64,000 nucleotides of DNA from assembly GCF_001428825.1 (NCBI RefSeq), contig NZ_LMIT01000011.1, forward strand, positions 337,502 to 401,501, read 5' to 3'. A model generated the notes under the pieces. The model was not told the origin of the DNA. It was given only the letters and a program-made list of their open reading frames with translations, and did not search any database. The stretch is from Nocardioides sp. Root240. Lineage in GTDB: Bacteria > Actinomycetota > Actinomycetes > Propionibacteriales > Nocardioidaceae. This document shows, piece by piece, positions 44,756-53,091 of this stretch; within the stretch, counting starts at the first letter, position 1, and each line of letters opens with the position of its first letter. Both the position numbers and the translations under genes were made by a program.

Positions 44756-46195
44756 TTGAGCGTCATCGAGGAAAAGTTCGACCGCTGGAAGCAGCACGAG
44801 GAGCTTGCGGAGGCGATGATCCCGATCGTCGGCAAGCTGCACCGTGAGAAGGACGTCACCATCCTCCTGCACAGCCGCTCGCTGGTGAACAAGTCGGTCA
44901 TCGACATCCTCAAGACCCACCGCTACGCGCGCCAGATCGACGGCGTCGAGCTGTCGGTCGCCGACACCTTCCCCTTCCTCGAGACCATCGCCGGCCTCGA
45001 CCTGGGTGCCGTGAAGATCGACCTCGCGCTCCTGATCCGCGCCTACCGCGCATCGGGCGAGGGCACCGCGATCCCCGAGTTCACCGCGGCCGCGCTGGCC
45101 GAGGCGACCGGCGACAACAAGATCGCCGGCCCGGGCTCGCAGGACGTCGTCCTCTACGGCTTCGGCCGCATCGGCCGCCTCGTCGCGCGCCTGCTCGTCG
45201 AGAAGTCCGGCTCGGGCAACGGCCTGCGCCTGCGTGCCGTCGTCGTCCGCAAGGCCAAGGGCGACGACCTGAAGAAGCGAGCCTCGCTGCTGCGCCGCGA
45301 CTCGATCCACGGGGCCTTCAACGGCTCGATCACCGTGGACGAGGAGAAGAACCAGATCATCGCCAACGGCAACGTGATCCAGGTGATCTACTCGAACTCC
45401 CCCGAGGAGATCGACTACACCGAGTACGGCATCAACGACGCCATCCTCATCGACAACACCGGCATCTGGCGCGACCGCGAGGGTCTCTCGCAGCACCTGC
45501 GCCCCGGCATCGCCAAGGTCCTGCTGACCGCGCCGGGCAAGGGCGACGTCCCCAACATCGTCCACGGCGTCAACCACCTGACCGTCGACGCCTCGGAGAA
45601 GGTGCTCTCCTGCGCCTCCTGCACGACCAACGCGATCGTCCCGCCGCTGAAGGCGATGGAGGACGCGTTCGGCATCAGCCGCGGCCACGTCGAGACGGTC
45701 CACTCGTTCACGAACGACCAGAACCTGCTCGACAACTTCCACAAGGCCGACCGCCGCGGCCGCTCCGCACCGCTCAACCTGGTCATCACCGAGACCGGTG
45801 CCGCCTCGGCCGTCGCCAAGGTCCTCCCCGACCTCGACGCCAAGATCACCGGCAACTCGATCCGCGTCCCCACGCCGGACGTCTCTATCGCCATCCTGAG
45901 CCTCCAGCTCAAGCGCGAGACCACCCGCGAGGAGGTCAACGAGCACCTGCGCCAGGCCTCGCTCGTCGGCCCGCTCGCCCGCAACCTCGACTACACGACG
46001 GCCACCGACGCGGTCTCCACCGACTTCATCGGCGCCCGCGCAGCCTCGATCGTCGACGGCGGCGCCTCGATCGTCGACGGCGACTCCGCCATCCTCTACG
46101 TCTGGTACGACAACGAGTTCGGCTACTCCTGCCAGGTGCTGCGCACCGTGCAGTACATCTCGGGCGTGGAGTACCGGACCTTCCCGACCGCCTGA
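44756..46195 (+). CDS. Glyceraldehyde-3-phosphate dehydrogenase, long (GapB-type) form
   Basis: 479 residues from a TTG preceded by AGGGGA. About 128 N-terminal residues come before the normal enzyme, which starts at V-V-L-Y-G-F-G-R-I-G-R (131-141). The catalytic cysteine is Cys289 in S-C-A-S-C-T-T-N, and the conserved C-terminus W-Y-D-N-E-F-G-Y-S is complete. This long form matches the corynebacterial GapB class, proposed to favour the gluconeogenic direction with NADP. Near the C-terminus the coding DNA contains a near-exact tandem duplication (A-S-I-V-D-G twice). Confidence 0.93.
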   Translation: MSVIEEKFDRWKQHEELAEAMIPIVGKLHREKDVTILLHSRSLVNKSVIDILKTHRYARQIDGVELSVADTFPFLETIAGLDLGAVKIDLALLIRAYRASGEGTAIPEFTAAALAEATGDNKIAGPGSQDVVLYGFGRIGRLVARLLVEKSGSGNGLRLRAVVVRKAKGDDLKKRASLLRRDSIHGAFNGSITVDEEKNQIIANGNVIQVIYSNSPEEIDYTEYGINDAILIDNTGIWRDREGLSQHLRPGIAKVLLTAPGKGDVPNIVHGVNHLTVDASEKVLSCASCTTNAIVPPLKAMEDAFGISRGHVETVHSFTNDQNLLDNFHKADRRGRSAPLNLVITETGAASAVAKVLPDLDAKITGNSIRVPTPDVSIAILSLQLKRETTREEVNEHLRQASLVGPLARNLDYTTATDAVSTDFIGARAASIVDGGASIVDGDSAILYVWYDNEFGYSCQVLRTVQYISGVEYRTFPTA

Positions 46196-46198
46196 TCG

Positions 46199-46286
46199 GC
46201 TTGTAACTCGGTGTCACGGAGAACCACCACGGAGTCCTGACCGGTCAGGACTCCGTGGTGGTTCACACGAACACCGAGTTACAAGC
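46199..46286. repeat. 88-bp nested palindrome between convergent genes
   Basis: Outer arms of 16 bases (46199-46214 and 46271-46286) and inner arms of 22 bases (46221-46242 and 46243-46264) are each exact reverse complements. Only six-base spacers on each side are unpaired. The whole can fold into one 88-base hairpin with a single internal bubble. It begins three bases after the gap stop codon and ends 26 bases before the DUF445 stop, so bidirectional termination is likely, yet there is no T tract. Confidence 0.85.
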
Positions 46287-46312
46287 AGTGGGGCGGAGTG
46301 GGCGGCGGCCCG

Positions 46313-47563
46313 TCAGATGCCGCCGAGGTGGGTGACGATCTCGACCTGCAGCTCGCCGACGAGGAAGCCGAGCACGGCGCCCACGGAGATCATCAGCCAC
46401 TCGTCGTCCTTGAAGATCGGGCGCATGATGCCCTCGAACTGTTCGGTCGTGAGCTCGGCCATCTTCTCGGCCAGCACGTTCTCGACGTCCAGGACCCGAG
46501 CGGCGTAGTCCTCGACCTCGGGCATCTCCGGCAGCAGCGCCAGCACGCGACGGGCGACGGTGGCCTTGGCCTGCTCGTAGCGCGCGGTGCCGATCCCGAG
46601 CGCCACCAGGACCCGGGTGGGGCCCAGCGTGCGGGCCAGCACGTCGTCGACCTCACCGTGGACCAGGGCGAAGAGGCGATCCGAGCCCCCTCCGGTCAGC
46701 ACCGCCTCGAGCAGGGCCGACGGCTGGAAGAGGTCGGCCGCCATGATCCGGGCGTAGTCACGGGTGATCTGGTCGCGACTGGCGTGCAGCACGCCGTGGA
46801 AACGTCGGCCGAGGATCCGGCGCGGCGCCTGCGGGCGGAACAGCAACGTGAGCGCCACCCAGTCGCTGACGAAGCCGGTCACGAACCCGAAGACGGGCAT
46901 GATCCACACGTTGTGCCACAGCGCCCACGCCACGACCTGCACCAGGCCGATGCCGAAGCCGAAGACCAGGCCGGTACGACGCAGGAAGAGCATCGAGCTT
47001 CCGGCGGTCCGGCGCATCATGTCGTTGAGCCGGTGCTTGTTGCGCACCAGCGTCGTCACCGTCAGGTAGTGGAGGTCGACGAACTGGTCGACGTCGGCCC
47101 GGATCTCGGCGAGCAGCCGGTCGACGATGCCGGGCGCTTCCTGCTGCACCCGGGAGCGCACCAGCCGCCGGACCGACTCGGGCAGCGCGTTCCATCCCCC
47201 CGGAGTGACCTGGTCGACGACCTCGCGGGCGATCTCGTCCACGGCCCGCGAGAGGGGCACCCGGAGCTCCCGCACCGCGTCGGCACCATCGATCCGGGCC
47301 AGCAGGTCCTCGGCACGCAGCAGGTTGTCGGTGAGCAGCCTGATCGTGACCGCGGCGACCTTCCCGGCGCGACGAGGGACGAGGCCCTGCCAGCCGAACG
47401 GGCCGATGCCGACATGGCGCATCGGACGGTAGAGCATCTCGATCGCGACGATCTTGGTGACGTAGCCGATGACGGCCGCGATCACCGGCATCGAGGCATA
47501 CACGTACCAGTGCTCGGCGAGGTCGGCGCGGATCTCCGGCCAGGACTGGACGAGCGGGATCAC
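46313..47563 (-). CDS. DUF445 family membrane protein
   Basis: 416 residues from a GTG that overlaps the upstream Abi-alpha stop (GTGA). An N-terminal helix (V-I-A-A-V-I-G-Y-V-T-K) and central helices (I-G-L-V-Q-V-V-A-W ... G-F-V-T-G-F-V-S-D-W-V-A) flank amphipathic stretches. The family is widespread and of unknown function. The M-L-Y-R-P and L-F-R-P motifs following membrane helices are typical. The coupling to an Abi-alpha gene suggests a two-protein membrane system. Confidence 0.9.
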   Translation of the reverse strand: MIPLVQSWPEIRADLAEHWYVYASMPVIAAVIGYVTKIVAIEMLYRPMRHVGIGPFGWQGLVPRRAGKVAAVTIRLLTDNLLRAEDLLARIDGADAVRELRVPLSRAVDEIAREVVDQVTPGGWNALPESVRRLVRSRVQQEAPGIVDRLLAEIRADVDQFVDLHYLTVTTLVRNKHRLNDMMRRTAGSSMLFLRRTGLVFGFGIGLVQVVAWALWHNVWIMPVFGFVTGFVSDWVALTLLFRPQAPRRILGRRFHGVLHASRDQITRDYARIMAADLFQPSALLEAVLTGGGSDRLFALVHGEVDDVLARTLGPTRVLVALGIGTARYEQAKATVARRVLALLPEMPEVEDYAARVLDVENVLAEKMAELTTEQFEGIMRPIFKDDEWLMISVGAVLGFLVGELQVEIVTHLGGI

Positions 47564-48123
47564 CCGCTCGCCTGTCGCGACGACCACAGCTGGAGCCCGA
47601 GGTCGGACAGGACGAGTCCACCCCGGCGGATCCGTGGTCCGACGGGCCCGCGGCCGGCTGCACGGATCGCGTCGAGCACGTCGGGTTCAGCCAGCAGGAC
47701 CTCGTACTCCTCGGCGCGCTCGGGGCGCTCCGGCGTGGTGGCCACCAGGCCCGAGGCGAGCAGACGCGTGACGTAGAAGGGAGTCCGGCGCACCAGCGCG
47801 ACGCCCGCCTGGCGTCCGATCAGGGACGCGTTGCGCAGGCCGAGGTGGTCCTCGCCGTCGCGACGCGCTTCGACGTGCACCAGCGGGCTCCACCCCCGTG
47901 CGGCCAGCGCCGCGACGACCCTGGCCTCGTCCGGGACCAGCCCTCGCACCAGGGCGTCGAGCAGTGCGTCCCCGGCCTCCTGGGTCGACTGTGCCAACGC
48001 CTCGTCGAGAAGCGCGCCGAGCCGGTGGGCCGCCGTGGTGCCCACGGCAGGCCCGGCCAGCTCCGGCGGAGCCGACCTGGCGGCGAGGCCCAGCAGCCAG
48101 CGCCCGACGTCGTCGACGATCAC
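47560..48123 (-). CDS. Abi-alpha (DUF4393-like) family protein
   Basis: 187 residues. The central P-D-E-A-R-V-V-A-A-L-A segment, the A-S-L-I-G-R-Q-A-G and T-P-F-Y-V-T-R-L-L-A-S-G-L-V region and the E-V-L-L-A-E-P-D-V-L-D-A-I-R stretch match the Abi-alpha family as recalled. Founding members were linked to abortive infection, but most are uncharacterised. It precedes and overlaps the DUF445 gene. The family assignment rests on remembered motif order. Confidence 0.65.
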   Translation of the reverse strand: MIVDDVGRWLLGLAARSAPPELAGPAVGTTAAHRLGALLDEALAQSTQEAGDALLDALVRGLVPDEARVVAALAARGWSPLVHVEARRDGEDHLGLRNASLIGRQAGVALVRRTPFYVTRLLASGLVATTPERPERAEEYEVLLAEPDVLDAIRAAGRGPVGPRIRRGGLVLSDLGLQLWSSRQASG

Positions 48124-48133
48124 CGGCGGGCCC

Positions 48134-49492
48134 TCAGCCGCCGACGGCCTTCTCCAGGGCCGTCAGCGCCTCATCGAGGTGGATCAGCATCCGCTGCAGG
48201 TGGGGCAGTGCGCGCCGGTCGCCGACGATGCCGAACGTCATCTGGTTGTCGTAGCGGGTCAGCGTGATGTTCATCGCCTGGGCCTCGGAGATCATCGAGA
48301 CCGGGTAGATGTCGGTCATCCGCGCGCCGTTGCAGTACAACGGCTGGTCGGGGGCGGGCACGTTCGAGATGATCAGGTTGAAGGCGTGGCGCGGCAGGGC
48401 GGTGACCCCTGTCAGCGAGGAGATGATGACGCCGCCCATGATGAGCTTGCTGACGGCGAGCACCTCCGCGGCCGACATGCGCGCGTAGCGTTCCTTCGCC
48501 GCGCGGGTCTGGTCCCGGATCGACTCCAGGCGCGCGACCGGGTCGTCGCCGGCCGTGCCCAGGTCGCAGAGCATCGCTCCGAAGGCGTTGCCCTCACCGT
48601 CGGCGAAGGACTCGCCCGCTCGGCGTACCGACACCGGGACCATGGCGACCAGCGACCTGTCCGGCAGGGAGCCGAGCTCCTCGAGGTAGGCCCTCAGGGC
48701 GCCGCCCGCCATGGCGAGACCGACGTCGTTGACGGTGCTGGCGGTGGCCCTCGCCACGGCCTTGAGCCGCTCGAGCGGCCACTGGTCGCCGGCGAAGCGC
48801 CGGGCTCCCCCCACCTTGACGTTCAAGGGCGAGGGGGGTGCCTCGAAGGGGATGCGGGCACTGTCGTCACGGGCCATGTCGACCAGCGAGCGGACGGTGC
48901 TCGCGCTGCGCAGGACCGGTGCGAGGCTCAGTCCGGCACCGTGGCGAGCGGCGCGGCTGCGGCGCCGGTGGTCGGGATCGGCCGCCCACGGCGGTCGCAG
49001 GGACCGTTCGCCGGGGTCGGCGCTCAGGCTCCCGAGCACGTGTCGGGCCAGCGACATGCCATCCGCTATCGCGTGATGGGTCTTGAAGGCGGTGGCGAAG
49101 CGCCCTCCCTCGAGGCCCTCGAAGACGTGGTACTCCCACAGGGGGCGCCGCCGGTCGAGCTGGACGCCGTGCTGGACCGACACCGCCTCGAGGAGCTCGC
49201 GGACCCGGCCCTGGCCGGGCAACGCCGAGCGCCGTACGTGGTGGTCGATCTCGACCGGCTCGTCGTCGACCCAGCGCAACGTGGAGGGCGAGAGCAGGCT
49301 CCTGGCCGGGCGCCGACGGAAGACCGGCTTCAGGTCGTCGCTCGCCAGCAGCTGCTGGAAGTAGTCGCCGACCCACTGCGCCGGGTCCGCCTCGTCGGGC
49401 GGACGGAAGAGCTGCAGCGTGATGACCTGGGCGGGCCGGCCGGCGGCCTCCCCCAGCAGGAACATCGCGTCGCCGAGGGCGATATTGCTCAT
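48134..49492 (-). CDS. Wax ester synthase/diacylglycerol acyltransferase (WS/DGAT)
   Basis: 452 residues. The catalytic T-H-H-A-I-A-D-G motif lies near residue 134. The N-terminal L-G-D-A-M-F-L-L-G-E, the central V-N-D-V-G-L-A-M and the late N-L-I-I-S-N-V-P-A-P segments are family landmarks. It makes storage or envelope lipids by esterifying long-chain alcohols or diacylglycerol with acyl-CoA. It is distinct from the WS/DGAT-like gene at 23521. The ATG at 49492 starts seven bases after the oxidase subunit gene. Confidence 0.93.
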   Translation of the reverse strand: MSNIALGDAMFLLGEAAGRPAQVITLQLFRPPDEADPAQWVGDYFQQLLASDDLKPVFRRRPARSLLSPSTLRWVDDEPVEIDHHVRRSALPGQGRVRELLEAVSVQHGVQLDRRRPLWEYHVFEGLEGGRFATAFKTHHAIADGMSLARHVLGSLSADPGERSLRPPWAADPDHRRRSRAARHGAGLSLAPVLRSASTVRSLVDMARDDSARIPFEAPPSPLNVKVGGARRFAGDQWPLERLKAVARATASTVNDVGLAMAGGALRAYLEELGSLPDRSLVAMVPVSVRRAGESFADGEGNAFGAMLCDLGTAGDDPVARLESIRDQTRAAKERYARMSAAEVLAVSKLIMGGVIISSLTGVTALPRHAFNLIISNVPAPDQPLYCNGARMTDIYPVSMISEAQAMNITLTRYDNQMTFGIVGDRRALPHLQRMLIHLDEALTALEKAVGG

Positions 49493-49499
49493 CGCGCGC

Positions 49500-49763
49500 T
49501 CAGCTCGCCACGCGGAGGACAACGAGCACGACGAGGGTGACGACGACGTAACCCTCGACCAGCAGCCTCAGCGCGAGCGGCGCGTCCCGCACCTCCATGA
49601 AGTGCAGCGCGACCAGGCGGACCTTGACGAAGGCGATGACGAGCAGCGCCAGGCCGACCGCGGTGGAGCCGCCGTGCTGCTCGAGACCCAGGACGGCGGT
49701 CAGCACCGTGGCGCCGACGAGGAACATCCAGACCGCGGTCTGGCGGTCGATGCGAACGGTCAT
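49500..49763 (-). CDS. Small cytochrome oxidase subunit IV/NorF-like membrane protein
   Basis: 87 residues with three hydrophobic helices (about 10-27, 35-55 and 65-85). The pattern F-V-K-V-R-L-V-A-L-H-F-M-E-V-R-D-A-P in the middle loop is the hallmark of the CyoD/COX4_pro/NorF-type small subunits. It directly follows the subunit III-like gene and probably forms an accessory module with it. No catalytic oxidase or NO reductase subunit is nearby. Confidence 0.85.
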   Translation of the reverse strand: MTVRIDRQTAVWMFLVGATVLTAVLGLEQHGGSTAVGLALLVIAFVKVRLVALHFMEVRDAPLALRLLVEGYVVVTLVVLVVLRVAS

Positions 49764-49768
49764 CGCGA

Positions 49769-50386
49769 TCACCTGATCAGGTAGAGCAACGGGAAGAGGA
49801 CCAGCCACAGCAGGTCGACCATGTGCCAGTAGATGCCGCCGCACTCCACGAACCTGCGCTGACCCTCGGTCGGCTCGGGTGTCCGTGCCACACGGAGCAG
49901 GAAGGCCACGACGACCGTGCCGATCACCAGGTGCGCGAGGTGGATCCCGGTGAAGACGAAGTAGTACATGAAGAAGTCGTTGGTCGCCCCCGTGTGGCCC
50001 TCACCGACGAGCAGGGAGTACTCCGCGACCTTGATCGCCACGAACCCGAGCGCGCACACCAGGGTGAGCGCGAAGAGGCGCGACGAGGCCGCGGTGCCGT
50101 CGCCGAGTCGGCGTACGCCGTGGACGACGAGGAGCGAGCCGGTCAGCAGCAGGGCGGTGTTGACGATGCCGAGCCACGGGTGCAGGTGCTGCTGCGCCGC
50201 GTCGAACATCGCAGGGTCCTGACCGCGGGTGACGGCGATGGTGCCGAAGAACAGGGCGAAGATCGCCATGTCGCCGAGGATGAAGACCCACAGCCCCTCC
50301 TCGCCGGGGATCCGGCCGCCGCGGCGGGGTGCCGGCGACCCGGACCCCGGCGGCGCGTGCAGCGTCGCCATCACGTCCGTACCCAT
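49769..50386 (-). CDS. Heme-copper oxidase subunit III/NorE-like protein
   Basis: 205 residues with five membrane helices. G-L-W-V-F-I-L-G-D-M-A-I-F-A-L-F-F near the N-terminus and Y-F-V-F-T-G-I-H-L-A-H-L plus G-G-I-Y-W-H-M-V-D-L-L-W at the end are the subunit III signature; a length near 200 suits NorE. The ATG is preceded by GGAGGT at six bases. Its promoter is shared with the divergent alpha/beta hydrolase and includes an inverted repeat. Confidence 0.9.
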   Translation of the reverse strand: MGTDVMATLHAPPGSGSPAPRRGGRIPGEEGLWVFILGDMAIFALFFGTIAVTRGQDPAMFDAAQQHLHPWLGIVNTALLLTGSLLVVHGVRRLGDGTAASSRLFALTLVCALGFVAIKVAEYSLLVGEGHTGATNDFFMYYFVFTGIHLAHLVIGTVVVAFLLRVARTPEPTEGQRRFVECGGIYWHMVDLLWLVLFPLLYLIR

Positions 50387-50414
50387 CCGTGCACCTCCAC
50401 GCCGGCGACCATAA

Positions 50415-50438
50415 CTAGACTTATCTTTTTTAGTCTAG
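50415..50438. promoter_or_regulatory. Inverted repeat operator candidate in the NorE/hydrolase divergent promoter
   Basis: CTAGACT (50415-50421) and AGTCTAG (50432-50438) are exact reverse complements separated by ten bases containing a run of T. The site sits in the only 63 bases between two divergent genes. A related T-run/TCTAG sequence occurs upstream of the yrbE/mce operon at 61494-61510. Confidence 0.6.
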
Positions 50439-50449
50439 GCTAGATCCTC

Positions 50450-51283
50450 ATGGAGAGGCAACCGTCTGCCGACAGCCCGCGGCCCGACACCCCCGGCCAC
50501 GTGCTGCTGCTGCACGGCATGGGCTGCGGCCCCTGGGTCTGGCGCGACGTCACGGCAGCGCTGCCGGCGCACCTGACGCCGGTGGCGGCGACGATCGCGG
50601 GACACCGCGGCGGGACCCGCCTCGAGCGGCGAGCCGACCGGCGCGCCCCGGACCAGATGCTCGACGACCTCGAGCGTCAGCTCGACGACCTCGGCCTGGC
50701 GAGGGTGCACGTGGTCGGGAACTCGCTCGGCGGCTGGCTGGCCCTGCGCCTGGCCGAGCGGGGCCGGGCGCTCAGCGCCCTCTGCCTGGCGCCGGCCGGA
50801 GGGTGGCGACCCGGGTCGCTCGGCGAGCGGATGGTCGTCTCGCGCTTCGTGGTCGGCCACCGGTTCGCCCGTCGGGTCGCCCGCAGCCCGCGTCTGCTCC
50901 GCAGCGCCGGCTTCCGCCGCACCATGATGGCGCCGGTCGCCCACCAGCCCGCCCGCATCCCGTACGAGGACGCGGTCACCTTCGTCAGCGACCTCGCCGA
51001 CTGCCAGGCGCTGCGGGCCGCCATCGGCCATCCCGAGGCCCGCGAGCTCGACGCGATCCTCCGGCTCGGCGCGCCGACGACGATCGCCTGGTCCGGCGAC
51101 GACAAGGTCCTGTCGGGGCCGTGGGCGCGGGAAGGCTTCGCCCACCTCGGGGCCGACGAGATCACGGTGCCCGGAGTGGGTCACCTGCCGATGCTCGACG
51201 ACCCCCGAGGCGTGGCGGCGCTGGTCGCTGCGCGCGTCAGCGGGTCTCTGCCGCCAGGACGGACAGCCTCCCGAGCTGGCTGA
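50450..51283 (+). CDS. Alpha/beta hydrolase
   Basis: 277 residues. The oxyanion segment L-L-L-H-G-M-G-C-G, nucleophile elbow G-N-S-L-G-G, acid residue region W-S-G-D-D and catalytic histidine in G-V-G-H-L-P-M-L-D give a complete triad. It could cleave an ester or C-C bond in a lipid or steroid pathway, given the mce importer nearby. Its last 47 bases overlap the convergent LLM oxidoreductase. Confidence 0.88.
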   Translation: MERQPSADSPRPDTPGHVLLLHGMGCGPWVWRDVTAALPAHLTPVAATIAGHRGGTRLERRADRRAPDQMLDDLERQLDDLGLARVHVVGNSLGGWLALRLAERGRALSALCLAPAGGWRPGSLGERMVVSRFVVGHRFARRVARSPRLLRSAGFRRTMMAPVAHQPARIPYEDAVTFVSDLADCQALRAAIGHPEARELDAILRLGAPTTIAWSGDDKVLSGPWAREGFAHLGADEITVPGVGHLPMLDDPRGVAALVAARVSGSLPPGRTASRAG

Positions 51284-52289
51284 CCCGCTCGGCGGGCTCG
51301 TCCGCGAGGGAGTTGAGCAGCAGGGTGCGCACGCCCGCATCCCAGAACTCCCGCAGCTGTCGCCGCAGCGAGTCCTCGTCGCCGATCAGGGTGACCGCCT
51401 CCACCAGCTCGTCCGGTACGGCGGCAGCTGCCTCCGCCTTCCGGCCGGACAGGTAGAGGTCCTGGATCTCCTTGGCCTCGGCCTCGTAGCCGTAGCGGCA
51501 GGCGAGCTGGTTGTAGAAGTTCTTGTCCCGCGCACCCATGCCGCCGACGTAGAGGGCGAGCTGGTTGCGGACCGACTGCAGCGCCTCGGGCGACGGCTCG
51601 CCGAGGTGGTAGTGGACCTGGAGCTGGATGTCGAGCTCGCCGAGGCCCGGGTCGCGCTTCGAGAAGCCCTCCTCGAGCGCCTCTCCCCACGCCTGCTGCG
51701 CCTTCTGGGGGTGGAAGAACAGCGGCTGCCAGCCGTTGGCGAGCTCGGCGACCAGGGCGACGTTCTTCGGGCCCAGGGCCGCGACGGAGATCGGGATCTC
51801 GCTGCGAAGGGGGTGGTTGATGATCTTCAGCGGCTTCCCGAGACCGGAGCCACCGTCCTCCTTGGTCAGCGGCACCGTGTAGTGCTTGCCGCGGAACTCG
51901 ACCGGCTGGCGCTGCCACACCTGCCGGCACACCTCGATCACCTCGCGTGTGCGGCCCAGCGGGGCGTCGTACTTGACGCCGTGGAAGCCCTCGATGACCT
52001 GCGGCCCGGAGGCGCCGAGGCCGAGGATGAAGCGACCGTCGGAGACGAAGTCCAGGCCCGCCGCGGTCATCGCCGTCAGCGACGGGGTCCGGGTGTAGAT
52101 CTGGAAGATGCTCGACATCAGCTGCAGCTTCTCGGTCTTCGCGGCGATGTAGCCGAGCTGGCTCACCGCGTCGAAGGAGTAGGCCTCCGCGACGCCGACC
52201 AGCTCGAGGCCGTTGCGCTCGTACTCCTGCAACAGCTCGACCGTCTCCGCGAAGCCGCCCGAGTAGTCGATGATCATTCCGAGGCGCAT
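51237..52289 (-). CDS. LLM class F420-dependent oxidoreductase
   Basis: 350 residues. It follows the luciferase-like fold: G-M-I-I-D-Y-S at the N-terminus, V-A-E-A-Y-S-F-D, R-F-I-L-G-L-G-A-S-G-P-Q-V-I-E-G-F-H (the family's central signature) and V-A-A-L-G-P-K-N-V. This subgroup usually uses coenzyme F420 in actinobacteria. The ATG at 52289 was preferred because the frame above it lacks family similarity. Likely a reductase or dehydrogenase acting on the imported substrate (inference). Confidence 0.9.
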   Translation of the reverse strand: MRLGMIIDYSGGFAETVELLQEYERNGLELVGVAEAYSFDAVSQLGYIAAKTEKLQLMSSIFQIYTRTPSLTAMTAAGLDFVSDGRFILGLGASGPQVIEGFHGVKYDAPLGRTREVIEVCRQVWQRQPVEFRGKHYTVPLTKEDGGSGLGKPLKIINHPLRSEIPISVAALGPKNVALVAELANGWQPLFFHPQKAQQAWGEALEEGFSKRDPGLGELDIQLQVHYHLGEPSPEALQSVRNQLALYVGGMGARDKNFYNQLACRYGYEAEAKEIQDLYLSGRKAEAAAAVPDELVEAVTLIGDEDSLRRQLREFWDAGVRTLLLNSLADEPAERVSQLGRLSVLAAETR

Positions 52290-52323
52290 GGCGCTCCTTC
52301 TGCGTCGTACCGGTTGGTGAGGA

Positions 52324-53091
52324 TCATCCTGCCGCACCCGCGACCGCGAGGTCCTCGACCTCGAGGCGGCGCAGCGCGTGCCACGTGAACCAGGTACCGA
52401 GGGCGGTGAAGGCGAAGAACTCGACGAAGACCACCCAGAAGCTGATCCCACCGTGCCAGGCGAACAGGCCCTTCTCCACGAACGGCATCACCGTCAGTGG
52501 CACGTAGCAGAACGCGGTGAAGAAGGAGAGATAGGCGAACCAGCGCGGGTACAGGCCCTGCGTGCGCCGATCCCGCAGGATCGCGACGCCGAGGGCGACG
52601 CTCTGCAGGGCAGAGCAGACGAACGTCGTGTCGAAGAACATCCAGCCGAAGTCGTAGAGGGTCTGCACCATCTCCGGGGAGCGGTCCTCGACCCGGAAGG
52701 CCGCCGTGATCCAGATGGTGGCGGGCGTGAAGGTCACCAGCCCGGTGAGCAGGCCGCCGATGACCTGGATGCCGGCGAGCGGCCCCATCGGGCCCTCGAT
52801 CCGCCCGATGACCTTGGAGATCGCCACGCTCCACGTCACGTAGAACGGACCGGCGAAGGCCATCATCACCATGCCGAGCGTGAGGCCGGTCTGGTGCTCG
52901 ACGAAGTAGGCGTGGATCTCCTGGGCGCTCCAGTCCTCGCCCGGCGGCGGCCAGAAACCGGCGAACACGGCGAAGCCGAGCAGGCCGAACAGGCAGTAGG
53001 ACCCGACGAGCAGCAGGGACACGCGCAGGGTGACGTAGTCCCCGTGCACCAGGTCGCGGTCGACGTTCGTACGGGGTTGCGTGGTCAGCAC
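52324..53091 (-). CDS. Multi-spanning membrane protein attached to the mce operon
   Basis: 255 residues from a GTG overlapping the mceF stop by seven bases, so it is the last gene of the mce operon. About six to seven helices; an aromatic G-F-W-P-P-P-G-E-D-W loop follows the first, and W-I-T-A-A-F-R-V-E-D-R-S-P-E lies in the middle. No family is recognised. Membrane proteins at this position are usually counted among accessory parts of the import system. Confidence 0.75.
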   Translation of the reverse strand: MLTTQPRTNVDRDLVHGDYVTLRVSLLLVGSYCLFGLLGFAVFAGFWPPPGEDWSAQEIHAYFVEHQTGLTLGMVMMAFAGPFYVTWSVAISKVIGRIEGPMGPLAGIQVIGGLLTGLVTFTPATIWITAAFRVEDRSPEMVQTLYDFGWMFFDTTFVCSALQSVALGVAILRDRRTQGLYPRWFAYLSFFTAFCYVPLTVMPFVEKGLFAWHGGISFWVVFVEFFAFTALGTWFTWHALRRLEVEDLAVAGAAG

